Shown here: in pieces, positions 42,426 through 49,985 of the stretch
Numbering within the stretch: the stretch's first letter is position 1
Layout: each line of letters opens with the position of its first letter
Assembly (NCBI GenBank): GCA_031552185.1
Contig: JAVBMU010000031.1
Span: forward strand, 27,720 to 91,719
DNA from: JAVBMU01 sp031552185
GTDB taxonomy: Bacteria > Actinomycetota > Actinomycetes > Actinomycetales > Cellulomonadaceae
Length of the DNA stretch: 64,000 nt
Direction: 5' to 3'
Program-made: the position numbers and the translations under genes
The notes under the pieces: generated by a model
Databases searched by the model: none
Told to the model about the DNA's origin: nothing
The model's input: only the letters and a program-made list of their open reading frames with translations

Positions 42426-43178
42426 ATGTCCGCCCACCCCACCCCGCCCCCGGTCGGTCCGGTCTTCGGCGGCGTCGTCTCGTTCGGAGAAATCCGCCAG
42501 CTGACCATGAACCAGCCGCCGGCCGCTCCTGGACCGGCCGGCGGCACGCCGGCGGCCCAGGGCGCCGGCAGAACCGCCCCGAACGACCCGGGGCCGGTCC
42601 GGTTCCTGATCGCCACGAGTGCCTCGATCGTCCGGGATCGCGACGGCGCCGACGTGTGGCGCGACCCGGCGTGGGAACTGCGCGCGGTTCGCGACCGCCT
42701 CCGGCACTGCGAGTGGGCGATCGTGGACGAGGCCCCCGCGGTGAGCGCCGGGCAGTTGCAGGCGGCGCTCAACCGCCGGCCGCACGTTCTGCACATCGCC
42801 GCCGCCGGCACCGCGTTGGGGCCGCTGCTGCAGGCCGACGACGGGACCGGCACCACGGCCGTCCTGACCTGGGACCGGCTGGCCGAGTACCTCCGGGGGA
42901 CCGACGATCCGCCTCGCGTCGTCGTCCTCAGCGGGTGTTGGAACCGAACCGCGACCGGGCCGCTCCTGGTCGAGGTCCCCGTCGTCGTGGGAGTCGCGCC
43001 CGGCCACCCGCTCCCCTGCTATCCGAAATTCGCCGACGCCTTCTACGACGCGATCGCCCACGCCCAACCGCTCGGCCCGGCGTTGGCCCAGGCCCGGACG
43101 GCCCTGCGCGATTTCGGCGCCCGGCCGGAGTCGGCGGGCCGCGCCGAGGTGCACCTGGCTACCACCTACCTCAGCTGA
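42426..43178 (+). CDS. CHAT-like pseudoprotease with N-terminal tag
   Basis: 250 residues. An N-terminal segment VFGGVVSFGEIRQLTMNQ (13-30), similar in pattern to that of the STAND-like protein, precedes a Pro/Ala linker and a CHAT-like domain that aligns end to end with the preceding protease. The second catalytic motif keeps its Cys (VVVLSGCWN, C171), but the GHG His is replaced: VLHIAAAG has A127. It should lack protease activity and may be a decoy, regulator or substrate-presenting partner of the active CHAT. The ribosome site GGAGGA lies six bases before ATG. Confidence 0.75.
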   Translation: MSAHPTPPPVGPVFGGVVSFGEIRQLTMNQPPAAPGPAGGTPAAQGAGRTAPNDPGPVRFLIATSASIVRDRDGADVWRDPAWELRAVRDRLRHCEWAIVDEAPAVSAGQLQAALNRRPHVLHIAAAGTALGPLLQADDGTGTTAVLTWDRLAEYLRGTDDPPRVVVLSGCWNRTATGPLLVEVPVVVGVAPGHPLPCYPKFADAFYDAIAHAQPLGPALAQARTALRDFGARPESAGRAEVHLATTYLS

Positions 43179-43193
43179 CCGCCGCGACCCGAC

Positions 43194-44195
43194 CTACCCG
43201 ATGATCGGGTTCAGAATCCAGAACAGCACGGCCGCCACGAGCCCGGCCGCGGGAATGGTAAGAACCCAGGCGACGCCGATGTCCTTGGCGACGCCCCACC
43301 GAACCGCCGAGAGCCGCTTGGTCGCGCCGACGCCCATGATCGCCGAGGTGATCGTGTGGGTCGTCGAGACCGGCGCGTGGAAGATGAAAGCGTTGGCGTA
43401 CAGGATCAGCGCGGAGACCGACTCGGCGACGAAACCGCGGGCCGAGTCCAATTCGATGATCTTGCGCCCCAGGGTGCGCATGATCCGCCAACCGCCGGAG
43501 TACGTCCCCAGCGAGATCGCCGCGGCCGCGGCGAACTTGACCCACAGCGGGATCGCCGTCGAGGTGGTGAAACCGCCGGCCACCAGCGCGAGCACGATCA
43601 CGCCCATGGTCTTCTGGGCGTCCTGCAGGCCGTGCCCCAGCGCCATCGCCGCCGCGGACGCGGTCTGGGCGAGCCGGAACCGGCGGAAGGTACGCGTCGG
43701 CGCCGCGCGCCGGAACAGCCACAGCACGGCGATCATCATCGCGAAGGCCACCCCGAAGCCGAGCAGCGGGGAGATCACCATCGGCAGCACGACCTTATCC
43801 AGGATCGCCTGCCAGTGGACGGTGATCCCGGAGGCGAGCCCGACGCCGGTCAGTCCGCCGATAATCGCGTGGGTGGAACTCGACGGCAGACCCCGCCACC
43901 AGGTGAAGAGGTTCCAGACGATCGCACCGACCAGCCCGCACAGCACGATGACGAGGCCCTCGTGCGGCGACACGTCCCCGACCGCCACGATGTCCTCCGC
44001 GATGGTCGTGGCCACCTCCGTCCCGAGCAACGCCCCGAGGAGGTTGAACACGGCGGCCATGATGAGCGCCGCGCGGGGCGTCAGCGCCCGCGTGGAGACC
44101 GAGGTCGCGATCGCGTTGGCGGCGTCGTGAAAGCCGTTGGTGTAGTCGAAGGCCAGGGCGAAGGCGACGACCAGGATGACGAGCGCGACCTCCAC
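43194..44195 (-). CDS. pit: Low-affinity inorganic phosphate transporter (PiT family)
   Basis: 333 residues, about ten membrane helices. The two PiT signatures are present: N-terminal FDYTNGFHDAANAIATSVSTRAL and C-terminal NAFIFHAPVSTTHTITSAIMGVG (quoted as landmarks of the duplicated GxND-type repeats). It transports metal-phosphate by proton symport. It lies four bases after the DUF47 gene, the normal actinobacterial pairing. Its stop is only 15 bp from the end of the convergent CHAT-like gene, with no room for a separate terminator. Confidence 0.95.
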   Translation of the reverse strand: MEVALVILVVAFALAFDYTNGFHDAANAIATSVSTRALTPRAALIMAAVFNLLGALLGTEVATTIAEDIVAVGDVSPHEGLVIVLCGLVGAIVWNLFTWWRGLPSSSTHAIIGGLTGVGLASGITVHWQAILDKVVLPMVISPLLGFGVAFAMMIAVLWLFRRAAPTRTFRRFRLAQTASAAAMALGHGLQDAQKTMGVIVLALVAGGFTTSTAIPLWVKFAAAAAISLGTYSGGWRIMRTLGRKIIELDSARGFVAESVSALILYANAFIFHAPVSTTHTITSAIMGVGATKRLSAVRWGVAKDIGVAWVLTIPAAGLVAAVLFWILNPIIG

Positions 44196-44199
44196 GGCG

Positions 44200-44820
44200 T
44201 CAAGATTCCTTGAGCGCGATGGTCTCGACGAAGTTGGCCACCTTCTCGAATGCGTCGGCGGCCTGCTCGAGGACCTCGACGATCTCCTTGAGCTTCATCA
44301 GCAGGATCGGGTCGGACACCTTGTCGAACAGCTCGGCGAGCAGCTTGCGGTGCAGCTTGTCCGCCTGGTTCTCCAGGCGGTTGATCTCGACCCAGTAGGG
44401 GGCCAGATCGACCATGGAGCGCAGCCGCGGCATGACCTCGGCGGTGAGCTCGGCGGACCGCTGCAGCACCTGGACCTGGTCGGCGACGCGGGCCGGCAGT
44501 TCGTCGACCTTGTACAGGACAATGAGGTCCGCCGCCTCCTCCATGAAGTCCATGCAGTCGTCCAGGGCGGACGCGAGCGCGTAGATGTCGTCCCGATCGA
44601 ACGGGGTCACGAACGTCTGGTTCAGCAACAGCATGATCGAGTGGGTGGCGTCGTCGGCCATGTGCTCGGTCTCGGCCAGTTGCTTCGCGAGGACCTTGCG
44701 GGCCGGGCGGTCGGCGCCGAGCAGCTCCGCCAGCAGGTTCGCGCCGGTCACCAGGTGCCCGGCCGAGGCGGCGAACAGGTCGAAGAACGTCGAGTCGCGC
44801 GGGGTCAGGCGCAGGCGCAC
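44200..44820 (-). CDS. DUF47/PhoU-like regulator of the phosphate transporter
   Basis: 206 residues, all helical, of the DUF47 (PhoU-like) family: LTPRDSTFFDLFAASAGHL at the N-terminus, TPFDRDDIYALASALDDCMDF in the middle (metal-binding acidic motif) and EVLEQAADAFEKVANFVETI near the end. Members modulate the neighbouring Pit permease. Overlapping expression with pit is implied by the four-base spacing. Confidence 0.93.
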   Translation of the reverse strand: MRLRLTPRDSTFFDLFAASAGHLVTGANLLAELLGADRPARKVLAKQLAETEHMADDATHSIMLLLNQTFVTPFDRDDIYALASALDDCMDFMEEAADLIVLYKVDELPARVADQVQVLQRSAELTAEVMPRLRSMVDLAPYWVEINRLENQADKLHRKLLAELFDKVSDPILLMKLKEIVEVLEQAADAFEKVANFVETIALKES

Positions 44821-44841
44821 GGGACAACTCCGGGGCAGGTG

Positions 44842-44882
44842 GGGTCGGTCGCGTCACATCGGGTGGGTCGGTCGCGTCAAAT
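44842..44882 (-). promoter_or_regulatory. Direct repeat upstream of the phosphate genes
   Basis: GGGTCGGTCGCGTCACAT and GGGTCGGTCGCGTCAAAT are spaced 23 bp apart directly before the DUF47-pit operon. On the minus strand TTTGACGCGAC contains a TTGACG -35-like box. It may bind a phosphate regulator, but it does not match the PHO-box closely. Confidence 0.4.
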
Positions 44883-44928
44883 GTAGCCGACGGCGCTGGT
44901 ATCCGGGCGGTAACGACTGCAGACATGG

Positions 44929-45014
44929 CGACGCCGGACCGCGAAGCGCCTCTCGGCGCGAGGCCGCTCGCAGCGGCTGAAGTTGGAGCCCGGGGCTTAC
45001 GCGGTCCGGCGTCG
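44929..45014. other. Cloverleaf-like intergenic structure
   Basis: CGACGCCGGACCGCG (44929-44943) and CGCGGTCCGGCGTCG (45000-45014) are exact 15-bp complements. They enclose three small hairpins: GCGCC/TCTC/GGCGC (44946-44959), GCCGCT/CGC/AGCGGC (44963-44977) and AGCC/CGG/GGCT (44987-44997). It is not a tRNA (no T-loop or anticodon arm consensus). It lies between two minus-strand genes and may be a terminator or a structured RNA. The rest of the 300-bp gap shows nothing else. Confidence 0.6.
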
Positions 45015-45121
45015 AAAGCCTACGCTACGTGGTCGCTGCCGCCGGGGCGCGGTGGTTCGCCCACGGCGCAGCCGGCCGGGCGGGGCCCCGCGCGGACGTG
45101 CGGCGCCTCCGGCCGGGGCCG

Positions 45122-45784
45122 TTAGTCCAGCGTGCCGGCCCGCCAGAGCCCCGCCGCGTGCTCGAGTTCCTCCGCCGTGCGCTGCAACGACGACGCGCTG
45201 CGGGTCATCCGGGCCGCGGCGCCGGGATCGGCCACCTCGCGCGCGTCCGCGTCGAACGCGGCCCCGGTCGCCAGGATCCGGCAGAACGAGGCGGCGCGTT
45301 CCAGGGCCACATCGAGTTCGCCGGCGAAGACGCCGGACAGCACCGCGTCCATCGCCTGCCGCACGTCCCGCGGACCGGGCACCGGCCCGAACCCAGCGAT
45401 CGCCTCGTGCACCGGAGCCGCTGCCACCCCGAGCCGATAGCGCAGCGCGATCGTCAGCGGGTCGCGGTGCACCCACTCGCGCAGCACATACAGCCGCCAC
45501 AACGCCCCGGGCAGCGACGCCGCCGGGGAATCCGCCCAGAGTTCGGCCACCATGTCGAGGCCCTCGGCGTCGACCAGGTTCACCAGCCGCGCCACCACGT
45601 CCGGGTCCGCCGCCGAGCGGGCCCGGTGCACGACGGCATTGGCCGTCGCGTGCGCGATCTCCTCATGGCGATCGGGGTCGTAGTCGCTCGGGACGGCCTC
45701 CGCGTCCCGGGGATCGAGCATTGCCGGGCGGCGGACCCGCATGGGTCCACGGCCCGAACTGCCGGGTACGGCGCCGTCGGTCAC
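45122..45784 (-). CDS. Conserved actinobacterial protein of unknown function
   Basis: 220 residues from the GTG chosen. That start is supported by a promoter-like TTGGCT / 17 bp / GACACT that ends six bases before it (leaderless); the longer frame upstream runs into the promoter region. Recognisable conserved blocks are PSDYDPDRHEEIAHATANAV, LPGALWRLYVLREWVHRDP and the C-terminal EELEHAAGLWRAGTLD. It is soluble and mainly helical. I recall homologues as hypothetical proteins near pit-phoU-like genes, sometimes mislabelled as RNA polymerase-related. Function is unknown. Confidence 0.8.
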   Translation of the reverse strand: MTDGAVPGSSGRGPMRVRRPAMLDPRDAEAVPSDYDPDRHEEIAHATANAVVHRARSAADPDVVARLVNLVDAEGLDMVAELWADSPAASLPGALWRLYVLREWVHRDPLTIALRYRLGVAAAPVHEAIAGFGPVPGPRDVRQAMDAVLSGVFAGELDVALERAASFCRILATGAAFDADAREVADPGAAARMTRSASSLQRTAEELEHAAGLWRAGTLD

Positions 45785-45918
45785 TTGCCTAGTGTCACCC
45801 GTCCGGGTCGCTGAGCCAAGGGGATCAAGGCTCGACTGCGCGCGGATGTGCCCACGAGTGACCGTGTGTCCGGATTCCGACATAGATTGACCGCCACAGT
45901 AGGCATCGGAGGCACTCG

Positions 45919-47433
45919 ATGAATCCCGACGATTCCGAAGGCTCAGCAAGACCCGCGGACCCGAGTCAGCAGGGCGCGCCCCCGGCAGATCCCGCTCGCG
46001 ACGCCGCCGCCCGCAGCGCGCGGCGCAAGGCGGTGGCGCTCTCGTTTGCGGCCGCCGTCGGCGGCTTCCTGTTCGGCTTCGACTCCTCCGTCATCAACGG
46101 AGCGGTCGACGCCATCGAGGGCCAATTCGACCTGGACGAGGCCGTCACCGGATTCGTCGTCGCCGTCGCCCTGCTCGGCTGCGCGCTCGGCGCGTGGGGC
46201 GGCGGGCGGCTGGCCGACCGGCTCGGCCGGACCCGGATGATGGTCATCGGTGGCGTGCTGTTCCTCGCCTCCTCGATCCTCGCCGCCCTCGCCTTCTCGG
46301 CCTGGGATCTGGCCCTCTGGCGGTTCCTGGCCGGCATCGGCATCGGTATCGCCTCGGTGATCGCGCCCGCCTACATCGCCGAGATCGCGCCGGCCGCGAT
46401 GCGCGGCCGGCTCGGTTCGCTGCAGCAACTCGCGATCACCGTCGGCATCTTCGCTGCGCTGTTGTCGGACCAACTGCTGGCCGACGCCGCCGGTAGCGCC
46501 GCGAACACGCTTTGGTTGGGCTGGGAGGCGTGGCGGTGGATGTTCCTGGTGTGCGCCGTGCCCGCCGTCGTCTACATCATCATTGCGCTCCGGATCCCCG
46601 AATCGCCGCGCTACCTGGTGGCGAAGGGCGCCCGCGCCCAGGCCGTCACCGTGCTGGCCACGGTGCTGCCGCCGGAGGAGAACGCCGAGGACCGGGTGAA
46701 CCAGATCGAGCACACCATCGCGCACGAGGCGACCCTGGCGCAGCGCTCGACCTTGCGCGGTACGGCGCTGGGGCTCAAACCGATCGTCTGGGTCGGCATT
46801 CTGCTCTCGATCTTCCAGCAGTTCGTCGGCATCAACGTGATCTTCTATTATTCGACGACGCTGTGGCAGGCGGTCGGCTTCGGTGAGGATCAGTCCTTCC
46901 TCGTCTCCACCATCACCTCCGTGACCAATGTCGCAGTGACGTTCATCGCCATCGCGCTCGTGGACAAAGCCGGCCGGCGCCCCATCCTGTTGGTCGGTTC
47001 GGTGGGGATGGCCCTCTCGCTCGGGCTGATGGCGTTGGCCTTCACCCAATCGATCGGCAGTGGCGACGATGTCACGTTGCCCGGGGCATGGGGTGGCGTC
47101 GCACTGGTCTCTGCGAACGTCTTCGTGGTCTGCTTCGGGGCCTCCTGGGGGCCGCTCGTCTGGGTGCTGCTGGGCGAGATGTTCCCCAACTCGATCCGCG
47201 CGGCGGCGCTCGGCCTGGCGGCCTCGGCCCAATGGATCGCCAACTTCGCGATCACGCTGACTTTCCCGAAGATGCTGGCGACCTTCGGTCCCGCGGTGCC
47301 GTATCTGATGTACGCGATCTTCGCCGTCGCTTCGTTCGTCTTCGTGCTCGCGTGGGTGCCGGAGACCAAGGGCCGGCAGTTGGAGGACATGACGGAGGAC
47401 GCCGCGCACCGCCGACCCAGCCCTGCGCGGTAG
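45919..47433 (+). CDS. Sugar porter family MFS transporter
   Basis: 504 residues with 12 membrane helices. Sugar porter signatures: GGFLFGFDSSVINGA, GGRLADRLGRTRMM, PESPRYLVAKG, QQFVGINVIFYYST and the closing PETKGRQLEDM. It is a proton-coupled importer of a hexose or pentose (XylE/GalP/GlcP-like). GGAGG precedes the ATG. It is divergent from the unknown gene, and the MarR gene follows in the same direction. Confidence 0.94.
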   Translation: MNPDDSEGSARPADPSQQGAPPADPARDAAARSARRKAVALSFAAAVGGFLFGFDSSVINGAVDAIEGQFDLDEAVTGFVVAVALLGCALGAWGGGRLADRLGRTRMMVIGGVLFLASSILAALAFSAWDLALWRFLAGIGIGIASVIAPAYIAEIAPAAMRGRLGSLQQLAITVGIFAALLSDQLLADAAGSAANTLWLGWEAWRWMFLVCAVPAVVYIIIALRIPESPRYLVAKGARAQAVTVLATVLPPEENAEDRVNQIEHTIAHEATLAQRSTLRGTALGLKPIVWVGILLSIFQQFVGINVIFYYSTTLWQAVGFGEDQSFLVSTITSVTNVAVTFIAIALVDKAGRRPILLVGSVGMALSLGLMALAFTQSIGSGDDVTLPGAWGGVALVSANVFVVCFGASWGPLVWVLLGEMFPNSIRAAALGLAASAQWIANFAITLTFPKMLATFGPAVPYLMYAIFAVASFVFVLAWVPETKGRQLEDMTEDAAHRRPSPAR

Positions 47434-47537
47434 AATTCAGGCAAATCAGTTCCCAACCGAGGCGAGAATCGACGCCCTGCGGGCGCGCCACCCGCGCGCG
47501 CGCTTCGATCGCGCCCGATTCGCGACATGATGAGGCC

Positions 47538-48002
47538 ATGGCATCCGACGCTTCCGCGACCGATCCGCACGCAGCGCTCGAGGGCGAACTGCGAGTCCTG
47601 CTGCGCCGCGCCGTCTCGATCAATAGCGCAATGGCGCGGCGGATCCATCCCACGCTGGATGCGAGCGCCTATCCGCTCCTGGCCCATATTGCCGAGCACC
47701 CCCGAACCCGAGGGTCCGACCTCGCGGCGCGATTCGGCGTCGGGCGGGCCACGATCTCCCGCCAATTGAGCAAGCTCTACTCCGCCGGACTGGTCGCCCG
47801 CGAAGTGGATCCGCAGGATTCGCGCGGCCTGCTCATTTCGTTGACGGCGCTCGGGGCCGCCCGCCTCGCGGCGGCCCAGCGCGCTCGGGTCGCCGTCATG
47901 ACCGAGGCCCTCGCGCAATGGGACGTCGACGACGTCCGCTCGCTGGCCAGCCTGCTGCACCGCTACGCGGACACCCTCGATCTCAACGAGGAACTCGAGT
48001 GA
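47538..48002 (+). CDS. MarR-family transcriptional regulator
   Basis: 154 residues from the ATG near a GATGAGG; the frame upstream only overlaps the transporter gene. The winged helix is clear: YPLLAHIAEHPRTRGSDLAARFGVGRATISRQLSKLYSAGLVAREVDPQDSRGLLISLT region. MarR proteins are small-ligand-responsive repressors; target and ligand are unknown here. It converges on msrB with a three-base gap. Confidence 0.9.
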   Translation: MASDASATDPHAALEGELRVLLRRAVSINSAMARRIHPTLDASAYPLLAHIAEHPRTRGSDLAARFGVGRATISRQLSKLYSAGLVAREVDPQDSRGLLISLTALGAARLAAAQRARVAVMTEALAQWDVDDVRSLASLLHRYADTLDLNEELE

Positions 48003-48005
48003 GCG

Positions 48006-48404
48006 CTACGCCTCCTCGAAGGCCAAACTGACTGAATTCATGCAGTAACGGTCCCCGGTGGGCGTCTGCGGGGCGTCGTCGAAGACGTGCCCGAGGTGCG
48101 AACCGCACCGCGCGCACCGGACCTCCGTGCGAACCATGCCGTGCGAGCGGTCGGCCAGAAGTTCCACCCGGTCCGCCGCCAGCGGGCTGAAGAAACTCGG
48201 CCAACCACAGTGCGAATCGAACTTGGTCTCGGAGCGGAACAACTCGTTCCCGCACGCGCGGCAGCGGTAGACGCCGACCCGCTTCTCGTCGAGCAACTCC
48301 CCGGTCCAGGGCCGCTCCGTGGCCGCGCGGCGCAACACCTCGAACTCCTGGGGCGCCAACTGCGCCCGCCACTGGTCGTCCGTCTTGGTCACCTGGTAGT
48401 TCAT
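48006..48404 (-). CDS. msrB: Peptide-methionine (R)-S-oxide reductase
   Basis: Repairs methionine-R-sulfoxide in proteins. 132 residues from the ATG six bases after AGGGAGG. Two CxxC zinc sites (CRACGNELF and RCARCGSHLGHVFDD), the substrate pocket HCGWPSFF, and the catalytic Cys in RYCMNSVSL are all present. Length is standard. Confidence 0.97.
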   Translation of the reverse strand: MNYQVTKTDDQWRAQLAPQEFEVLRRAATERPWTGELLDEKRVGVYRCRACGNELFRSETKFDSHCGWPSFFSPLAADRVELLADRSHGMVRTEVRCARCGSHLGHVFDDAPQTPTGDRYCMNSVSLAFEEA

Positions 48405-48521
48405 CACTCGCCTCCCTGATTGCGCGGCGCGCGCCGGCCGGCCCGGGTCCGCGCTTCGCTCCCGGTGCAACAGCGGTGCTCGCCGCGCTGTTCCACCCCC
48501 GCGACGTGGTGGAATGGCCGC

Positions 48522-49253
48522 GTGGACACAATCGGGACCATCCTCGGCGAGATCTGGAGCCGGGCGACGACCGCGGCACCCGCGCCGGACCGCGCGATGC
48601 TTGTCGCGACGGCGGCCCTCGCGTTGGCTGTCGTCGGTTTCACTCCCGTGTGGCGGCCCGCCCGCCACGCGATCACCATCGCGCACGAGGGATCCCACGC
48701 CATCGCCGCCCTCCTGACCGGCCGCCGGTTGTCGGGGATCCGGTTGCACTCGGACACCTCCGGACTCACCGTCTCCTACGGTCGCCCGCGCGGCATCGGC
48801 ATGGTGCTCACCGCCTGGGCGGGCTACGTGGGACCGGGGCTGATCGGGTTGGGGGCGGCGGCGTTGCTCGCCCGCGGCTACGCCGTCGGCATGCTGTGGC
48901 TGCTGGTCGCCGCGCTGGCGCTGATGCTCGGGCAGATCCGGAACTGGTTCGGCCTGTGGACGGTGCTCGCCTGCGGCGTCGGCCTAGCCGCCATCTCCTG
49001 GTGGCTCGACGTCCGCGTCCAGACGGCCGTCGCCTGCGCCGTGACCTGGTTCCTGCTGCTGGGCGCGGTGCGGCCGGTGATCGAGTTGCAGGGATCGCGG
49101 CACGCCGGGCGGGCGGCCAATTCCGACGCCGACATTCTCGCCCGGCTCACCCATCTGCCCGGCTTGGTCTGGGTCGCGGTGTTCCTGGCGGTCACCGGCG
49201 GCGCCGCCGGCTTCGGCGGGCGGCTGCTCTGGCTCGCGGCCGGGACGAAGTGA
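48522..49253 (+). CDS. M50-like membrane metallopeptidase
   Basis: 243 residues with about six membrane helices. The zinc motif HEGSH in TIAHEGSHAIAALLTGRRL (near residues 54-60) fits HExxH of M50B peptidases, and GYVGPGLIGLGAAALLARGY is the typical following helix. Members are site-2-protease relatives that may cleave membrane-bound regulators. The GTG start is tentative because no strong ribosome site is present. Confidence 0.8.
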   Translation: MDTIGTILGEIWSRATTAAPAPDRAMLVATAALALAVVGFTPVWRPARHAITIAHEGSHAIAALLTGRRLSGIRLHSDTSGLTVSYGRPRGIGMVLTAWAGYVGPGLIGLGAAALLARGYAVGMLWLLVAALALMLGQIRNWFGLWTVLACGVGLAAISWWLDVRVQTAVACAVTWFLLLGAVRPVIELQGSRHAGRAANSDADILARLTHLPGLVWVAVFLAVTGGAAGFGGRLLWLAAGTK

Positions 49254-49397
49254 CGGCAGCGGGGACCCGGTCCCGGGGGCACGACGCCGACGCGCGACGG
49301 GGACCGGTCCGGAGCAGCGCGCCGATATCGCGTCGGAACTGCGCCCGAACGGGCCGTAGACTCGGCACGTGCGCCGGCGGCCCGCCGTGCGGCGCGG

Positions 49398-49469
49398 GGG
49401 CCTCTAGCTCAATGGCAGAGCTGCGGACTTTTAATCCGTAGGTTCCGGGTTCGAGTCCCGGGGGGCCCA
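49398..49469 (+). tRNA. tRNA-Lys (TTT)
   Basis: Acceptor GGGCCTC pairs with GGGGCCC; D arm GCTC/GAGC; anticodon stem GCGGA/TCCGT with loop CTTTTAA giving anticodon TTT; T arm CCGGG-TTCGAGT-CCCGG; discriminator A; CCA is not encoded. TAGACT at 49357-49362 is a plausible -10 box. An integrase fragment lies 55 bp downstream, so the 3' end probably served as an attachment site. Confidence 0.95.
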
Positions 49470-49524
49470 CAGGTGTTTGCGCTGGTCAGCGGCTCGGCGT
49501 CGATCACGCCTCAAATTGCAGTAG

Positions 49525-49818
49525 CTACTCGGACCCCGAAATGGCCGGATTCTGGCCGGATCGGGGCGTGATCGCGCTGTTCAAGTGGTCGCGTACGTCG
49601 TCGAGGCGATCCGGGAACAAGTGCCCGTAGACGTTGAGCGTCATGGTCGGCGTTGCGTGTCCGAGCACGGCCGCGACGTCCACGACGTAGGCGCCGGACG
49701 CGATCATGAGTGACGCCGCCGTGTGCCGAAGATAGGGATGTCCCGGCACAAGATCAGCGGCCCCCTCCACATGACACTGGTCACGCTCGCAGCAGTCCGG
49801 GTTGCCACAAGGGGGCAC
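49525..49818 (-). pseudogene. Tyrosine recombinase (integrase) C-terminal remnant
   Basis: Only the last ~95 residues of a phage/ICE-type integrase remain (full length usually 350-400). Visible are the HxxR box HPYLRHTAASLMIASGA, LGHATPTMTLNVYGHL with the nucleophilic Tyr, and a family-like tail. The first catalytic Arg region and the core- and arm-binding domains are gone, so it should be inactive. Its location next to tRNA-Lys, pointing toward the tRNA, marks an old insertion site. The 170 bp upstream hold no convincing gene. Confidence 0.85.
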
Positions 49819-49985
49819 GGCGGCAGCCGGCGAAGGCGTGCCGGTACCAGTGGATGGCGTGTCGGGCGGTCAACGCGACGGCGAATCCGACGGCGATGGC
49901 GGCGGGGCTTGTGCGCATGGCTTTTTCCTACCACCGTCACCATTGCGCGTCCTGCGCGACGGCGTCGCGGCCCGCGCCCGCCCTC

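Noticed and set aside
44842..44882. Canonical PHO box
   Set aside because: Spacing is 23 bp and the core does not match GTTCACC direct repeats of 11 bp.
44929..45014. tRNA gene reading of the cloverleaf
   Set aside because: The stem is too long, and no TTCNA T-loop or usable anticodon arm is present.
49704..49943. 79-residue ORF next to the integrase remnant
   Set aside because: Arg/Pro-rich, in another frame of decayed DNA, no family and no ribosome site.
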